A stretch of 47,465 bases of DNA from Chloroflexota bacterium. Its GTDB lineage: Bacteria > Chloroflexota > Dehalococcoidia > FW602-bin16. Below the pieces are notes generated by a model. The model had not been told where the DNA came from. It searched no databases and saw only the letters and a list, made by a program, of their open reading frames with translations. The stretch is taken from the NCBI GenBank assembly GCA_004297765.1, contig SCTZ01000167.1, forward strand, positions 1-47,465, read 5' to 3'. Below are positions 6,617-15,111 of this stretch, piece by piece (position 1 is the stretch's first letter; every line of letters starts with the position of its first letter). The position numbers and the translations under genes were made by a program.

Positions 6617-7531
6617 ATGTATAACACGATAATCTGCGAAAAGGACGGGCCCGTTGCTGTCGTTACCTTGAACAGACCTGAGCGGATGAATTCATTGTCA
6701 GTTCAGTTGATGCAGGAACTGGCGGATGCGCTGGCTGAGTTGGAGCGGGATGATGAGGTAGGGGCACTCGTGATAACCGGTGCTCGGAAATCAGACGGTC
6801 GTCCTTGCTTTTGTGCCGGAGCAGACCTCAAGGACATGGCAGCCAATGGATCGGTCACTTTTTATGCGCGCTTTTCTACCGCACAGGAAGCGTATTTGAG
6901 AGCGTTTGAGGCTTTCGCCAAGGGCACCGATACCATCATTGAACGAGGACCGATCTCGGTTTTCGATCGACTGGCGAACTTCTCAAAACCAACCATCGCT
7001 GCAGTGGACGGCATTTGCACCGCGGGCGGGCTCGAAATGGCTCTTGTGTGCGACATGCGCATTGTCGCAGAAACCGCTCAGATGTGCGATCTCCACATGA
7101 AGAACATCGGTCACCTCGGTGGGGCCGGGGTAGAGACCAGGCTTACACAGCTAGTTGGCCCCTCCAAAGCCAAAGAGCTGTTGTGGACCGGCGACATTAT
7201 CGACGGCCAGGAAGCGTGGCGCATCGGTCTGGCTAATCGCGTCTTTCCGAGCAATCAGATGCTGGAGAAGGCGATCGAGCTGGGCAAGGACATCTCCAGC
7301 CGGCGCCGTGATGCCGTGAGGCTATCAAAAGCCACTATCGACGCGAGGATGATCTTCGGCGAGCGTGATTCGCTACGTTATACGGACTTGGCGGCTGCCT
7401 TGCTTAACCTTATGTCAACGCCCGAGGTAACAAACGAGGGTTACAATGCTTTTGCCGAGAAGCGAAAGCCTTCCTTTGAAAACGAGCATGAAAACGAAAA
7501 GCCACTGGAGGCGATCTCAGACCGATCATGA
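6617..7531 (+). CDS. enoyl-CoA hydratase/isomerase (crotonase) family protein 2
   Basis: This 304-residue crotonase has LNRPERMNSL near residue 18, CFCAGADLKDM near 68 (first oxyanion strand) and GICTAGGLEMALVCD near 134 (second strand with the first catalytic-type Glu). The position of the second hydratase Glu reads DLHMKNIGHLGGAG, so it is not Glu. An insertion of about 25 residues after the first oxyanion strand lengthens the protein relative to a typical 260-residue hydratase. The start at 6617 has GAGG nine bases upstream; the alternative ATG at 6599 has no site. The C-terminus (ENEHENEKPLE) is charged and probably disordered. The exact reaction is unassigned. Confidence 0.87.
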   Translation: MYNTIICEKDGPVAVVTLNRPERMNSLSVQLMQELADALAELERDDEVGALVITGARKSDGRPCFCAGADLKDMAANGSVTFYARFSTAQEAYLRAFEAFAKGTDTIIERGPISVFDRLANFSKPTIAAVDGICTAGGLEMALVCDMRIVAETAQMCDLHMKNIGHLGGAGVETRLTQLVGPSKAKELLWTGDIIDGQEAWRIGLANRVFPSNQMLEKAIELGKDISSRRRDAVRLSKATIDARMIFGERDSLRYTDLAAALLNLMSTPEVTNEGYNAFAEKRKPSFENEHENEKPLEAISDRS

Positions 7532-7563
7532 TTTGCCGGTCGTAGCGAGGAAAGGGATAGCAT

Positions 7564-8370
7564 ATGGAACTGGGACTAAGAGGCAAGACGGTTATCGTCA
7601 CCGGTGGAGGCCGAGGGCTTGGTAAGATTGTGGTCACGATGCTCGCAGAGGAAGGAGCAAACGTGGTCATCGCCGAGCTGGACGAGCAGACCGGTATTCA
7701 GACTGCCGAAGAGATCATTGCCAAAGGTGGCAAGGCTCTCATGGTCAAGACGGATATCTCAGATCCGCGACAGACCGAGAACATGGTCAAGGCTGCGCTA
7801 GATCGTTTTGACGGCGTTTACGGGTTGGTCAATAACGCCACCGTTATCTCCGCGGGCAAACCGTTCCTCGAGGAGACCATGGATGAGGTAACCCGCGAGG
7901 TAAACGTGATCTACTATGGCGCCTCCAACTGCATGAGGGCCGTTCTCGGTCCCATGAGGGACAGGAAAGAGGGGGCAATAGTAAACGTGTTGACCGATGC
8001 CGCCAGGATTGGCGAGCGGCGCATGGCAAACTACGCCGGAGCCAAGGCTGGTGTGGGCGGGCTCAGCCGCTCATTGGCCAAGGAATACGCTCCCTACAAT
8101 ATCCGCATCAACTGCGTCGCTCCCGCCTCCATGATGACGGAGTTGAACAGGCAGATCAGGGCGGAGGAACTGCAAAAGGTGGGGCCGGAGAAGTTCGCCG
8201 CCATGCAGAAGAAGCGTTTGTCGCTCTATCCGCTTGGCGAAGCCAGGGGCGAGCTAGGAAGACCTGAGGACGTGGCTCATGCCATCTTGTTCTTCCTCTC
8301 AAACAAAACCTCGTGGGTGACAGGGCAGTCACTCAGCGTAGACGGTGGCTATGCCATCGGGCCTTGGTAA
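7564..8370 (+). CDS. short-chain dehydrogenase/reductase (SDR)
   Basis: This is a 268-residue NAD(P)-dependent oxidoreductase, probably acting on a hydroxyacyl- or ketoacyl-CoA of the pathway. The Rossmann motif TGGGRGLG lies at 14-21 and the NNAT motif near 93. YAGAK near 158-162 provides the catalytic Tyr and Lys, and the C-terminus ends in SVDGGYAIGPW. The segment that normally carries the catalytic Ser reads NVLTDAARIG, so Thr may substitute. Acidic residues after the second strand (ELDEQ) favour NAD. The ATG follows AAAGGG. It lies 32 bp after crotonase 2. Confidence 0.9.
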   Translation: MELGLRGKTVIVTGGGRGLGKIVVTMLAEEGANVVIAELDEQTGIQTAEEIIAKGGKALMVKTDISDPRQTENMVKAALDRFDGVYGLVNNATVISAGKPFLEETMDEVTREVNVIYYGASNCMRAVLGPMRDRKEGAIVNVLTDAARIGERRMANYAGAKAGVGGLSRSLAKEYAPYNIRINCVAPASMMTELNRQIRAEELQKVGPEKFAAMQKKRLSLYPLGEARGELGRPEDVAHAILFFLSNKTSWVTGQSLSVDGGYAIGPW

Positions 8371-8416
8371 CAGCTGGACCGGCCATCCGATGAGATGACT
8401 GGCATAGCCATAGTTT

Positions 8417-8500
8417 GTCATTCTGAGGCGCGCACGCCGAAGAATCCGGACCCCCGGCCGCACAAGGGTCGAAAGGCGCGGATTCTTCCTCGCCTTAGAC
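8417..8500. repeat. R1 palindromic repeat, copy c (truncated right end)
   Basis: It begins GTCATTCTGAGGCGCGC and includes GAAGAATCCG and GCGGATTCTTC, then loses the right terminus. It lies in the 312-bp SDR/amidohydrolase gap, which otherwise holds only copy d. Confidence 0.75.
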
Positions 8501-8507
8501 GTAGTTT

Positions 8508-8630
8508 GTCATTCTGAGCGCCGCAGCGCGAAGAATCCGCGCCTTTACGACTCTTGCGCGGCAAGGGCTACGGATTCTTCGGCGTGCGCGCCTCAGAATG
8601 ACAAAGTACCATTAGGAGAGTCAGAATGAC
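8508..8630. repeat. R1 palindromic repeat, copy d (inverted relative to copy c)
   Basis: GTCATTCTGAGCGCCGC opens the element at 8508 and GCCTCAGAATGAC closes it at 8602, with an extra right end (GTCAGAATGAC) to 8630. The two ends are exchanged relative to copy c, so copies c and d form a head-to-head pair able to fold into one long structure. Confidence 0.8.
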
Positions 8631-8682
8631 AAACTACGGATAGGGCCGAAGTGGGCCAATAATCCATAGGAACAAGGTTGTC

Positions 8683-9537
8683 ATGGAACAGAATGGGCGG
8701 CAAGTAATCGACATACTGAATTATCCCTTCTCGCGGGAAAGCCAACAGAAGATGTTCGTGGACAACGTGGGTGAGTTTCGCCACAATCCCTGGCTCAAGG
8801 GAACCCCGCGCTCCTTCGAAGGCTCGACTGCCGATCAGTTCGTGTCCAAGATGGACAATCACGGCTTCAGCGTGACCTTGATATCCGCCCTCAAGATGAT
8901 GTCTTTTCAGACCCGGAGGCTCATGGTCGATTTCACCATCGAGGGGGTCTATGAGGAAATCAAGGCGCATCCACAGAGGCTGAAGATTCTGGCTGGTTAC
9001 AACCCCTTTTCGATAAAGGAAAGCCTGGCCGAGATAGAGAGGGGAGTGAAGGAGTTCGATTGTCGGGGGGTGTACATCCACCCTTACGGCTTCGGGATCC
9101 CTCTCAATGACGCCAGGTACTATCCGCTGTACGCCAAATGTCAGGAACTTGACATACCGGTATCTATGCAGGTTGGACATTCCATGGAGCTCATGCCCAG
9201 CGGTACCGGTAGACCAATCCTGCTCGATGACATCGCTTTAGCTTTCCCCGACCTGATAATCGTCGGTGCACATACGGGCTGGCCGTGGGTCGAAGAAATG
9301 ATAGCCCTGGCATGGAAATTCCAGAACGTATACGTCGGCATCGATGCGCACCTCCCCAGGTACCTCGATCCCTCCCTGGTGAAGTTCATGAAGACGCGTG
9401 GCCAGGACAAGGTGCTCTTTGGCACAAACGGGGTTGACCCAAGCGTCATCATGCCCCAATTCGAAGAACTGGGCATGGCAGAAGGGCCAAAGCGAAAGGT
9501 CCTCTACGAGAATGCGGCAAGGATCTATGGACTATAA
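8683..9537 (+). CDS. amidohydrolase_2 (ACMSD-like) TIM-barrel protein lacking most metal ligands
   Basis: This 284-residue protein has the fold of the ACMSD/amidohydrolase-2 family (decarboxylases and hydrolases of ring-derived acids). Recognisable elements are GVYIHPYGFG (129-138), QVGHS (163-167), GAHTGWPWVEEM (195-206) and LFGTNG (245-250). The usual N-terminal HxH metal pair is replaced by IDILNYP (9-15). The late Asp ligand of FGSD is Asn249. His166 and His197 remain. It may therefore act without the normal zinc site, or on a modified mechanism. The ATG has AAGG upstream. It sits between an SDR and a CoA-transferase, so hydrolysis or decarboxylation of a pathway intermediate is likely (inference). 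Confidence 0.85.
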   Translation: MEQNGRQVIDILNYPFSRESQQKMFVDNVGEFRHNPWLKGTPRSFEGSTADQFVSKMDNHGFSVTLISALKMMSFQTRRLMVDFTIEGVYEEIKAHPQRLKILAGYNPFSIKESLAEIERGVKEFDCRGVYIHPYGFGIPLNDARYYPLYAKCQELDIPVSMQVGHSMELMPSGTGRPILLDDIALAFPDLIIVGAHTGWPWVEEMIALAWKFQNVYVGIDAHLPRYLDPSLVKFMKTRGQDKVLFGTNGVDPSVIMPQFEELGMAEGPKRKVLYENAARIYGL

Positions 9538-9551
9538 GGAAGACACAAACG

Positions 9552-10784
9552 ATGGAGTCACGAAAAGGCATTCTGGATGGCATTCGCATCGTGGAAGCAG
9601 GCGGCTGGATAGCTGGAACAGGAGCGGGCGTCCTGCTCGGTTCCCTGGGGGCCGAGGTCATCAAAATAGAGGACCCCGTTCGCGGTGACAGCTACCGCGG
9701 CGCCGCCGTTCAATATGGCGAGATAATGTCGCTCAACGGTCGGCACATCGGCTTTGAAAGTGCCAATCTGAACAAGAAAAGCCTCACCCTTGATTTGGCC
9801 CGTGAGGAGGGGCGACAAATCCTCCACGATCTGGTGTCCAAGTCCGACGTCTTTCATACCAATTACCCTGAGAGCACCATAGACAAGCTTGGCTTGAGCT
9901 ATCAGACCTTGAAGCAGCACTCTCCGAAGCTTATCTATTGTCGCACGAGCAGCTTCGGGCTACGGGGACCGCGCAAAGCGCATCGCGCCTATGACACACT
10001 GGCGCAAGCTCAGTCCGGCCTCATGTGGACCATGGGAGATCGGCGCATAGACGAGCCGCTTGGAGCGGTCGGAGCTCCGCTCGATCAGTTGACCGCCACG
10101 TTGATGGCCTTCGGGATAGTGTGCGCTCTGTTGGGAAGAGAGCGATTAGGACAGAGCCAGGAGGTAAACGTCTCTCTGCTCGGGAGCGCCGTCCACCTAC
10201 AAACGATAGGCACAAACGTCGCTCTGCTACGCGGCCACTCTCTCAAGAGATTCTCCAGGTCGACCTCGCTAAATCCCATGTCAAACCACTATCGCTGTAA
10301 GGACGATAAGTGGATTATGCTGGCTGAGCCGATGTCAGACCGGTATTGGGCCGAATTCTGCCACGTCATGGGTTTGGACCATCTCGCGGACGACCCTCGC
10401 TTCGCGGTGCAACTCGGAGGCAGAAGCAAGCACAACAAAGAGCTTATCCAGATCCTCGATCAGACTTTTGGTTCGAAGACGAGAGGGGAATGGATCAGGG
10501 CTTTTGAGGAGAACAACGCCGGATTCGGGTACGCTCCCATCCTCACCGTGGATGAGGCAGCCCAGGACGCGGACGTGGTCGAAAACCGCTACGTCGTGGA
10601 CTTCGCTCATGCCCTTTTCGGGAACGTAAGACTGGCCGGATTTCCTGTCGAATTCAGTGAGACACCGGCATACATCAGATCAGAAGCTCCGGAGCACGGA
10701 CAGCACACGGAAGAAGTGCTGGCGGACGTCCTGGGATACGACTGGGATCGCATAACCAGACTAAGGGATGACAGCATCATCTGA
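9552..10784 (+). CDS. CaiB/BaiF family (type III) CoA-transferase
   Basis: The protein has 410 residues, the usual length for formyl-CoA:oxalate-type CoA-transferases, which move CoA between carboxylic acids without free CoA. Seen features are the N-terminal Rossmann-like part (GAEVIKIEDPVRGD near 34), the central linking region NLNKKSLTLDL and AYDTLAQAQSGL (near 148). The Asp in the last is the expected covalent-intermediate residue. The ATG lies 14 bp after the amidohydrolase stop with AAGGA upstream, and the next gene starts 27 bp downstream. It probably activates the growth substrate or recycles CoA from a product acid. Confidence 0.92.
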   Translation: MESRKGILDGIRIVEAGGWIAGTGAGVLLGSLGAEVIKIEDPVRGDSYRGAAVQYGEIMSLNGRHIGFESANLNKKSLTLDLAREEGRQILHDLVSKSDVFHTNYPESTIDKLGLSYQTLKQHSPKLIYCRTSSFGLRGPRKAHRAYDTLAQAQSGLMWTMGDRRIDEPLGAVGAPLDQLTATLMAFGIVCALLGRERLGQSQEVNVSLLGSAVHLQTIGTNVALLRGHSLKRFSRSTSLNPMSNHYRCKDDKWIMLAEPMSDRYWAEFCHVMGLDHLADDPRFAVQLGGRSKHNKELIQILDQTFGSKTRGEWIRAFEENNAGFGYAPILTVDEAAQDADVVENRYVVDFAHALFGNVRLAGFPVEFSETPAYIRSEAPEHGQHTEEVLADVLGYDWDRITRLRDDSII

Positions 10785-10811
10785 TATTTGATATTCGTTG
10801 AGGAGATCAAA

Positions 10812-12086
10812 ATGGCGACCCGAATGAGCCAGAGAGAACACGCACGGCTGCTGAACATCGGCGACAATGGAAAGGAACCGATCGAAGAAGTAACCCCCGA
10901 GAAACTAGAAAGAGCGCGATCGAGGGCTAACAAGCCTTTCTACCCACGCGGTATTTATTTCAACACTCAGGCGACGAAGGACGGCGTCCGGCACTTCGTC
11001 GACGGCATTGGCGATCTGAACCCGCTGTTTCGAGACGAGGAATACGCGAAGAAAAGCAAGTACGGCAGCATCATAGCGCCCGGCTCGTACCTGTACACCA
11101 TTTACTGGACGATAGTGGCCGCGGGTATGCCCGGGGTCCATGGCTGGTACAGCGGCGGAGACTGGGAATGGTACCGGCCCATCTACGTGGGCGATGAATT
11201 CAAGACCGTCTGCATCATCAGGGACACCGTCGAGAAAAAAGGCAGAATGACCGGCGGAAGCTCGATCTATATTTCGTATAACGACGTTATACGCATAAAC
11301 CAAAGGGGAGAGATCGTCGGAAAAGACCATTACCACACCGTGCGGGCCGGCAGAAAAGAGGCGAATTCCGCTGGAAAAGAGCGCAACCTAGAAAAGCCGA
11401 CATATACCACCGACGATTGGAAGAAGATACTGGATGCCTACGACGATGAAGAGCTGAGAGGAGCCGAGCCCAGGTGGTGGGAGGACGTGCAGGTTGGCGA
11501 CCAGATGAGGCCCATGATAAAGGGTCCTCTGTCTGTCAGAGACGAGATCGCCTGGCTTATGGGGGGCGGCACCATTTTCATGCTCGCTCACAAGATTCAG
11601 TATCTGTGGGAGGCGCGTCATCCCAGGGGACTCGAGTACGTTCCGGAGACCGGCGAAAGGGACGTGCCTGAGCTAGTCCACGTATTCGATGAGTTTGCCC
11701 GCGCCATCGGCGTGGAGCGAGCCTACGACTATGGGAGCCAACGCATGAGTTGGCTGTGTCAGTACTTTACGAATTGGATGGGCGACGACGGTTTCCTGTG
11801 GAAGATGAGCGGTGACCTGCGAGCTTTCAATCAGATCGGCGATATCACCACCTTTGAAGGCAAAGTGGTCGACAAATATATAGACCAAGGCAAATGCTGC
11901 GTCGACATCGAGGCGTGGGCCAAGAATCAACGAGGCGCCGTGTCGATGCCGCCGTTGCGTTCCACAGTCATTCTGCCGTCACGTGAGCACGGACCGGTGG
12001 TCTATCCCAACCCACCGATTGAGCTCGTCAAAGAGGTAAGCCAGGCCCGGCCGTTGGATGAGCTGATAGCAGAAGGACTGATCTAG
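10812..12086 (+). CDS. double hot-dog MaoC-like acyl dehydratase
   Basis: This 424-residue protein has two hot-dog halves, resembling (R)-specific enoyl-CoA hydratase/dehydratase relatives. The first half carries GIGDLNPLFRD near residue 70, corresponding to the hydratase-2 motif SGDxNPxHxD, but Phe replaces the motif His. GSIIAPGSYLY follows near 90. The second half contains DYGSQRMSWLCQYFTNWMGD near 300. The start is ATG 10812, with GAGGAG six bases away; an upstream in-frame TTG is unsupported. It lies between a CoA-transferase and a CoA ligase, 8 bp ahead of the latter. Dehydration or hydration of an acyl-CoA is the likely reaction; the active half is not certain. Confidence 0.85.
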   Translation: MATRMSQREHARLLNIGDNGKEPIEEVTPEKLERARSRANKPFYPRGIYFNTQATKDGVRHFVDGIGDLNPLFRDEEYAKKSKYGSIIAPGSYLYTIYWTIVAAGMPGVHGWYSGGDWEWYRPIYVGDEFKTVCIIRDTVEKKGRMTGGSSIYISYNDVIRINQRGEIVGKDHYHTVRAGRKEANSAGKERNLEKPTYTTDDWKKILDAYDDEELRGAEPRWWEDVQVGDQMRPMIKGPLSVRDEIAWLMGGGTIFMLAHKIQYLWEARHPRGLEYVPETGERDVPELVHVFDEFARAIGVERAYDYGSQRMSWLCQYFTNWMGDDGFLWKMSGDLRAFNQIGDITTFEGKVVDKYIDQGKCCVDIEAWAKNQRGAVSMPPLRSTVILPSREHGPVVYPNPPIELVKEVSQARPLDELIAEGLI

Positions 12087-12094
12087 GGCACGTC

Positions 12095-13663
12095 ATGAAT
12101 ACTTTCGAGTTCGTGAACATATCGGCACAGATCTTTCCCGATCGCGAAGCGCTGGTCTGCGAGGACCAGCGCTACAACTACGAGACGCTCCAACAGAGCA
12201 TCGTCAGCCTTGCCTGCGGACTGAAGCGCCTGGGCATCGAACGGGGTCATCGCCTGGCTGTGCTGGACACCAATAGCGACCGCTATATTCAGCTCTTCTA
12301 CGCGACCGGACTCCTTGGCGCCACCTTCGTGCCGCTCAACTACCGAGCGAAGCAGGACGAGCTGGGGTACCTCTTGAACTCCGCTGAGGTGACCACCCTA
12401 TGCGTGGGAGCACAGTATCATGATCTGGCGCTCGCCGTGCGTCCCTCGGTGTCTTCGCTACAAGAGATGATCAGTTGTGCTGCTCCCAGGGAAGGAATGA
12501 GATCCTTCGAGGATCTCCTGATACAAGAGGAGTTGGAGCCGGTAGAGGTCGACGATGATGACCTTTGCGTCATCATGTTCACGGCGGGCACGACCTCTCG
12601 TCCCAAGGGTGTGATGCTACGCTACGGTGACCTCACTAACCTGGTGCTGAATAGTGCCGAGCCAGCAAGCGAGGACGACCACTATGGTCAGGTGCTCGTG
12701 GCGCCCTTCTATCACATCGCCGGGCTAACAGCGATTATGCTGGCGCCCTACTCGGCACGCAAGATGGTCGTGCTGCGCCAGTTCGATCCGCTCCGCTGGC
12801 TAGAGACGGTGCAACGGGAGCGCATCACGAACGCCTTCCTCGTGCCGACGATGCTTAAGCGCGTGGTCGACGAGCCGTGTTTTGGCGACTACGACCTATC
12901 CAGCCTGGAGGTGCTGTCTTACGGCGCCGCCGCCATGCCACCCGGCGTCCTGCTGCGCGCCATCGACCTCCTCCCGAAGACCGTTGGCTTCGTCAATGCC
13001 TACGGACAGACGGAGACAACGTCGACGGTGGCAACGCTAGGTCCGGAGGATCACCGTCTCGAGGGCACACCGGAAGAGATCGAGCGCAAGAAGGCACGAC
13101 TACGCTCCATCGGCAAACCGGTAGGGGATGTCGAGCTGCGGATCGTCGACTCGGAGCACAGACCTCTGCCACCGGGCGAGATTGGCGAAGTGGCCCTCCG
13201 GACGACGCGCACCATGAAGGGCTACCTCCCGCAGGATGGCAAACCGGTCGATACGTCCAAGCGCGACGACGAGGGCTGGCTGTATACCTCCGACCTGGGA
13301 TGGATCGACGAGGAAGGCTATGTCTTCCTCGCCGGCAGGAAGTCAGACATGATTATCCGGGGCGGGGAGAACATCTCGCCGGAGGAGGTCGAGGCCGTCC
13401 TGTATCGGCATCCCGCTGTGGAAGACGTGGCCGTCATCGGCGCACCCGACGAGGAATGGGGCGAGCAGGTTGTCGCCGTGGTGGTGGCGCGCAAGGAGGC
13501 TAGGGGCCAACTGAGCGCAGAGGAGTTGATCGCCTTCTGCCGCGAGCGCCTGGCAAGCTACAAGAAGCCCTCGATCGTAGAATTCGTAGCGGAGCTGCCG
13601 CGCTCTCCGTTAGGCAAAGTGCTCAAGGTGGCTCTGCGCGAGCAGCGTAAGTCATTGGTTTAA
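12095..13663 (+). CDS. acyl-CoA synthetase (class I adenylate-forming, AMP-binding)
   Basis: This 522-residue ligase activates a carboxylic acid to its CoA thioester through an acyl-AMP. Motifs in order are MFTAGTTSRPKG (161-172, P-loop), YGQTETTS near 306, the hinge region SDLGWIDEEGYVFLAGRKSD near 405, GGENISPEEVE near 428, and PRSPLGKVLK near the C-terminus with the catalytic Lys. All core motifs are intact. The start ATG 12095 lies 8 bp after the dehydratase stop. It is likely the entry enzyme of the pathway. The substrate cannot be read from the sequence. Confidence 0.94.
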   Translation: MNTFEFVNISAQIFPDREALVCEDQRYNYETLQQSIVSLACGLKRLGIERGHRLAVLDTNSDRYIQLFYATGLLGATFVPLNYRAKQDELGYLLNSAEVTTLCVGAQYHDLALAVRPSVSSLQEMISCAAPREGMRSFEDLLIQEELEPVEVDDDDLCVIMFTAGTTSRPKGVMLRYGDLTNLVLNSAEPASEDDHYGQVLVAPFYHIAGLTAIMLAPYSARKMVVLRQFDPLRWLETVQRERITNAFLVPTMLKRVVDEPCFGDYDLSSLEVLSYGAAAMPPGVLLRAIDLLPKTVGFVNAYGQTETTSTVATLGPEDHRLEGTPEEIERKKARLRSIGKPVGDVELRIVDSEHRPLPPGEIGEVALRTTRTMKGYLPQDGKPVDTSKRDDEGWLYTSDLGWIDEEGYVFLAGRKSDMIIRGGENISPEEVEAVLYRHPAVEDVAVIGAPDEEWGEQVVAVVVARKEARGQLSAEELIAFCRERLASYKKPSIVEFVAELPRSPLGKVLKVALREQRKSLV

Positions 13664-13685
13664 GCCAACAAGGAAGGAGATTGCT

Positions 13686-13835
13686 GTGGCGACGCAGGAA
13701 GCTGAGGAGAAGAAGCCCGCGGGAACGCAGGCCGGGAAGCGCTACAAGTGCGCCAAGTGCGCTAGCGAGGTGCTCGTGACCAAGCCTGGGCAAGGCGCGC
13801 TGAAGTGCTGCGGCGAAGTAATGGCGCAGAAGTAG
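13686..13835 (+). CDS. desulforedoxin-like miniprotein 1
   Basis: This 49-residue protein begins at GTG with AAGGAAGGAG upstream. It contains KCAKC near residue 21 and a CC pair (41-42) followed by GEVMAQK. The CxxC ... CC pattern and the terminal CCGExM match desulforedoxin, which binds one Fe(Cys)4 centre. The first 18 residues are a Lys/Glu/Ala-rich lead. It starts 22 bp after the ligase, and a second copy starts 15 bp after its stop. It is likely a small electron carrier, or a zinc/iron structural protein, for this pathway. Confidence 0.8.
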   Translation: MATQEAEEKKPAGTQAGKRYKCAKCASEVLVTKPGQGALKCCGEVMAQK

Positions 13836-13850
13836 AAAGAGGTGTGAGAG

Positions 13851-13994
13851 ATGGCGAACCTGCTTGGGAAGCGGCTAACCTGCGCAACTTGTGGCGCGCA
13901 GGTGTTGATCACGAAGGGTGGTGAAGGCCAGCTGGAATGCTGCAACCAGCAGATGCAGTTGGTCGAGGCCAAGCCTCTGCCGTCTTCCGACTGA
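13851..13994 (+). CDS. desulforedoxin-like miniprotein 2
   Basis: This 47-residue protein starts at ATG 13851 (AGAGGTG upstream). It contains TCATCG near 10-15 and ECC near 29-31, spaced as in miniprotein 1 (CxxC ... TKxGxGxLxCC). The two are tandem paralogues that differ at their ends. It lies between miniprotein 1 and the MeaB-type GTPase. The family binds rubredoxin-type iron; a redox role beside the dehydrogenases is inference. Confidence 0.8.
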   Translation: MANLLGKRLTCATCGAQVLITKGGEGQLECCNQQMQLVEAKPLPSSD

Positions 13995-14038
13995 TTGGGC
14001 AGTGTCGTAGACGTCATTCTTTACGCTGGAGGCGCCTT

Positions 14039-15040
14039 ATGGAACTAGTCGATCGCATGCTCCGAGGGGACCGCGTTGCCCTCGCCCGATTGATGTCAAG
14101 GGTCGAGAACGGCTCCCCCGACGTGCCGGAAATAATGCGCCTCATCAATCCCAACCTTGGACGCGCCTATCGCCTGGGTGTTACCGGACCGCCCGGCGCA
14201 GGGAAAAGTACGCTCACCGACCGGCTGACCACGGTCCTCCGACAACGCGGTCAGACTGTCGGCATTGTGGCGATCGACCCCAGCAGCCCGTTCTCGGGAG
14301 GCGCACTGCTTGGCGACCGCATCCGGATGCAGCAGCACTACCTGGACCGCGGCGTGTTCATCAGGTCGATGGGCACGCGCGGCTCCCAAGGAGGGCTCGC
14401 GAGCGCCACTAGGGACGTGGTCAAGCTTCTCGATGCCTACGGCAAGGATTGGGTGATCGTGGAAACCGTCGGCGTCGGTCAGACAGAACTGGACGTCGTG
14501 GGGGCTGCGGATACCAGCGCCGTCGTGCTTGTCCCCGAAAGCGGCGACACAATTCAAACGATGAAGGCCGGGCTGATGGAGATCGCGGATGTCTTCATCG
14601 TCAACAAAGCCGACCGCGACGGCGCCGAGCAGATGGCGGCTGAACTCGAGGTGATGGTGCGGCTTGCCCCAAAACGCACTGGCTGGGAAACGCCCGTCAT
14701 CAAAGCGCAGGCCGAGCACAACGTGGGCATCACCGAGATCATGTTGGCAATCGAGCAACACCGCACCATGCTCGAAGACTCCGCCGAGCTCGACCGCCAC
14801 CGCCAGCAGTGGCGCCGCCACGAGTTGATGGAGATAATCGCGGCGCGCATCAAGGATCGTCTCCTTGAGAGCTCACGCAACGATGCCATCCTCGGTCCCT
14901 ACGTTGAGAGGGTCATGGCCGGTGAGATAGATCCATACTCAGCCGCCCGTCAGATTCTCGGCAACAAGGATCTCGTCCACAGCATCGTCGTCGGCGACGA
15001 AGGTGGATTGAGGGTGACGGACCAGCCGCTGCGGGTGTAG
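14039..15040 (+). CDS. meaB: MeaB/ArgK-type G3E GTPase, B12-mutase chaperone
   Basis: This 333-residue GTPase protects and reloads adenosylcobalamin-dependent acyl-CoA mutases. Motifs are GPPGAGKST (50-58, Walker A), AIDPSSPFSGGALLGDRIRM (78-97), SMGTRGSQGGLA, ETVGVGQTE (switch) and NKAD (base specificity). The start at ATG 14039 has GGAGG upstream; the longer upstream reading overlaps miniprotein 2 and is rejected. Its presence in the same plus-strand cluster supports the divergent mutase being a working B12 enzyme. Confidence 0.94.
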   Translation: MELVDRMLRGDRVALARLMSRVENGSPDVPEIMRLINPNLGRAYRLGVTGPPGAGKSTLTDRLTTVLRQRGQTVGIVAIDPSSPFSGGALLGDRIRMQQHYLDRGVFIRSMGTRGSQGGLASATRDVVKLLDAYGKDWVIVETVGVGQTELDVVGAADTSAVVLVPESGDTIQTMKAGLMEIADVFIVNKADRDGAEQMAAELEVMVRLAPKRTGWETPVIKAQAEHNVGITEIMLAIEQHRTMLEDSAELDRHRQQWRRHELMEIIAARIKDRLLESSRNDAILGPYVERVMAGEIDPYSAARQILGNKDLVHSIVVGDEGGLRVTDQPLRV

Positions 15041-15111
15041 TGACACAGGCACCATGCTTTCAGGCGATTCCAGGAGCGTAGCAAGCTGAGACTAACAAAG
15101 GAGAAGATCGA

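Noticed and set aside
3030-8630. CRISPR array or intrinsic terminators for the R1 repeats
   Set aside because: Copies are palindromic, widely spaced, of variable interior and lack regular spacers; no T-runs follow.
13742-14017. Minus-strand 91-codon frame over the desulforedoxin genes
   Set aside because: The plus strand holds two motif-bearing genes with ribosome sites in the same place.
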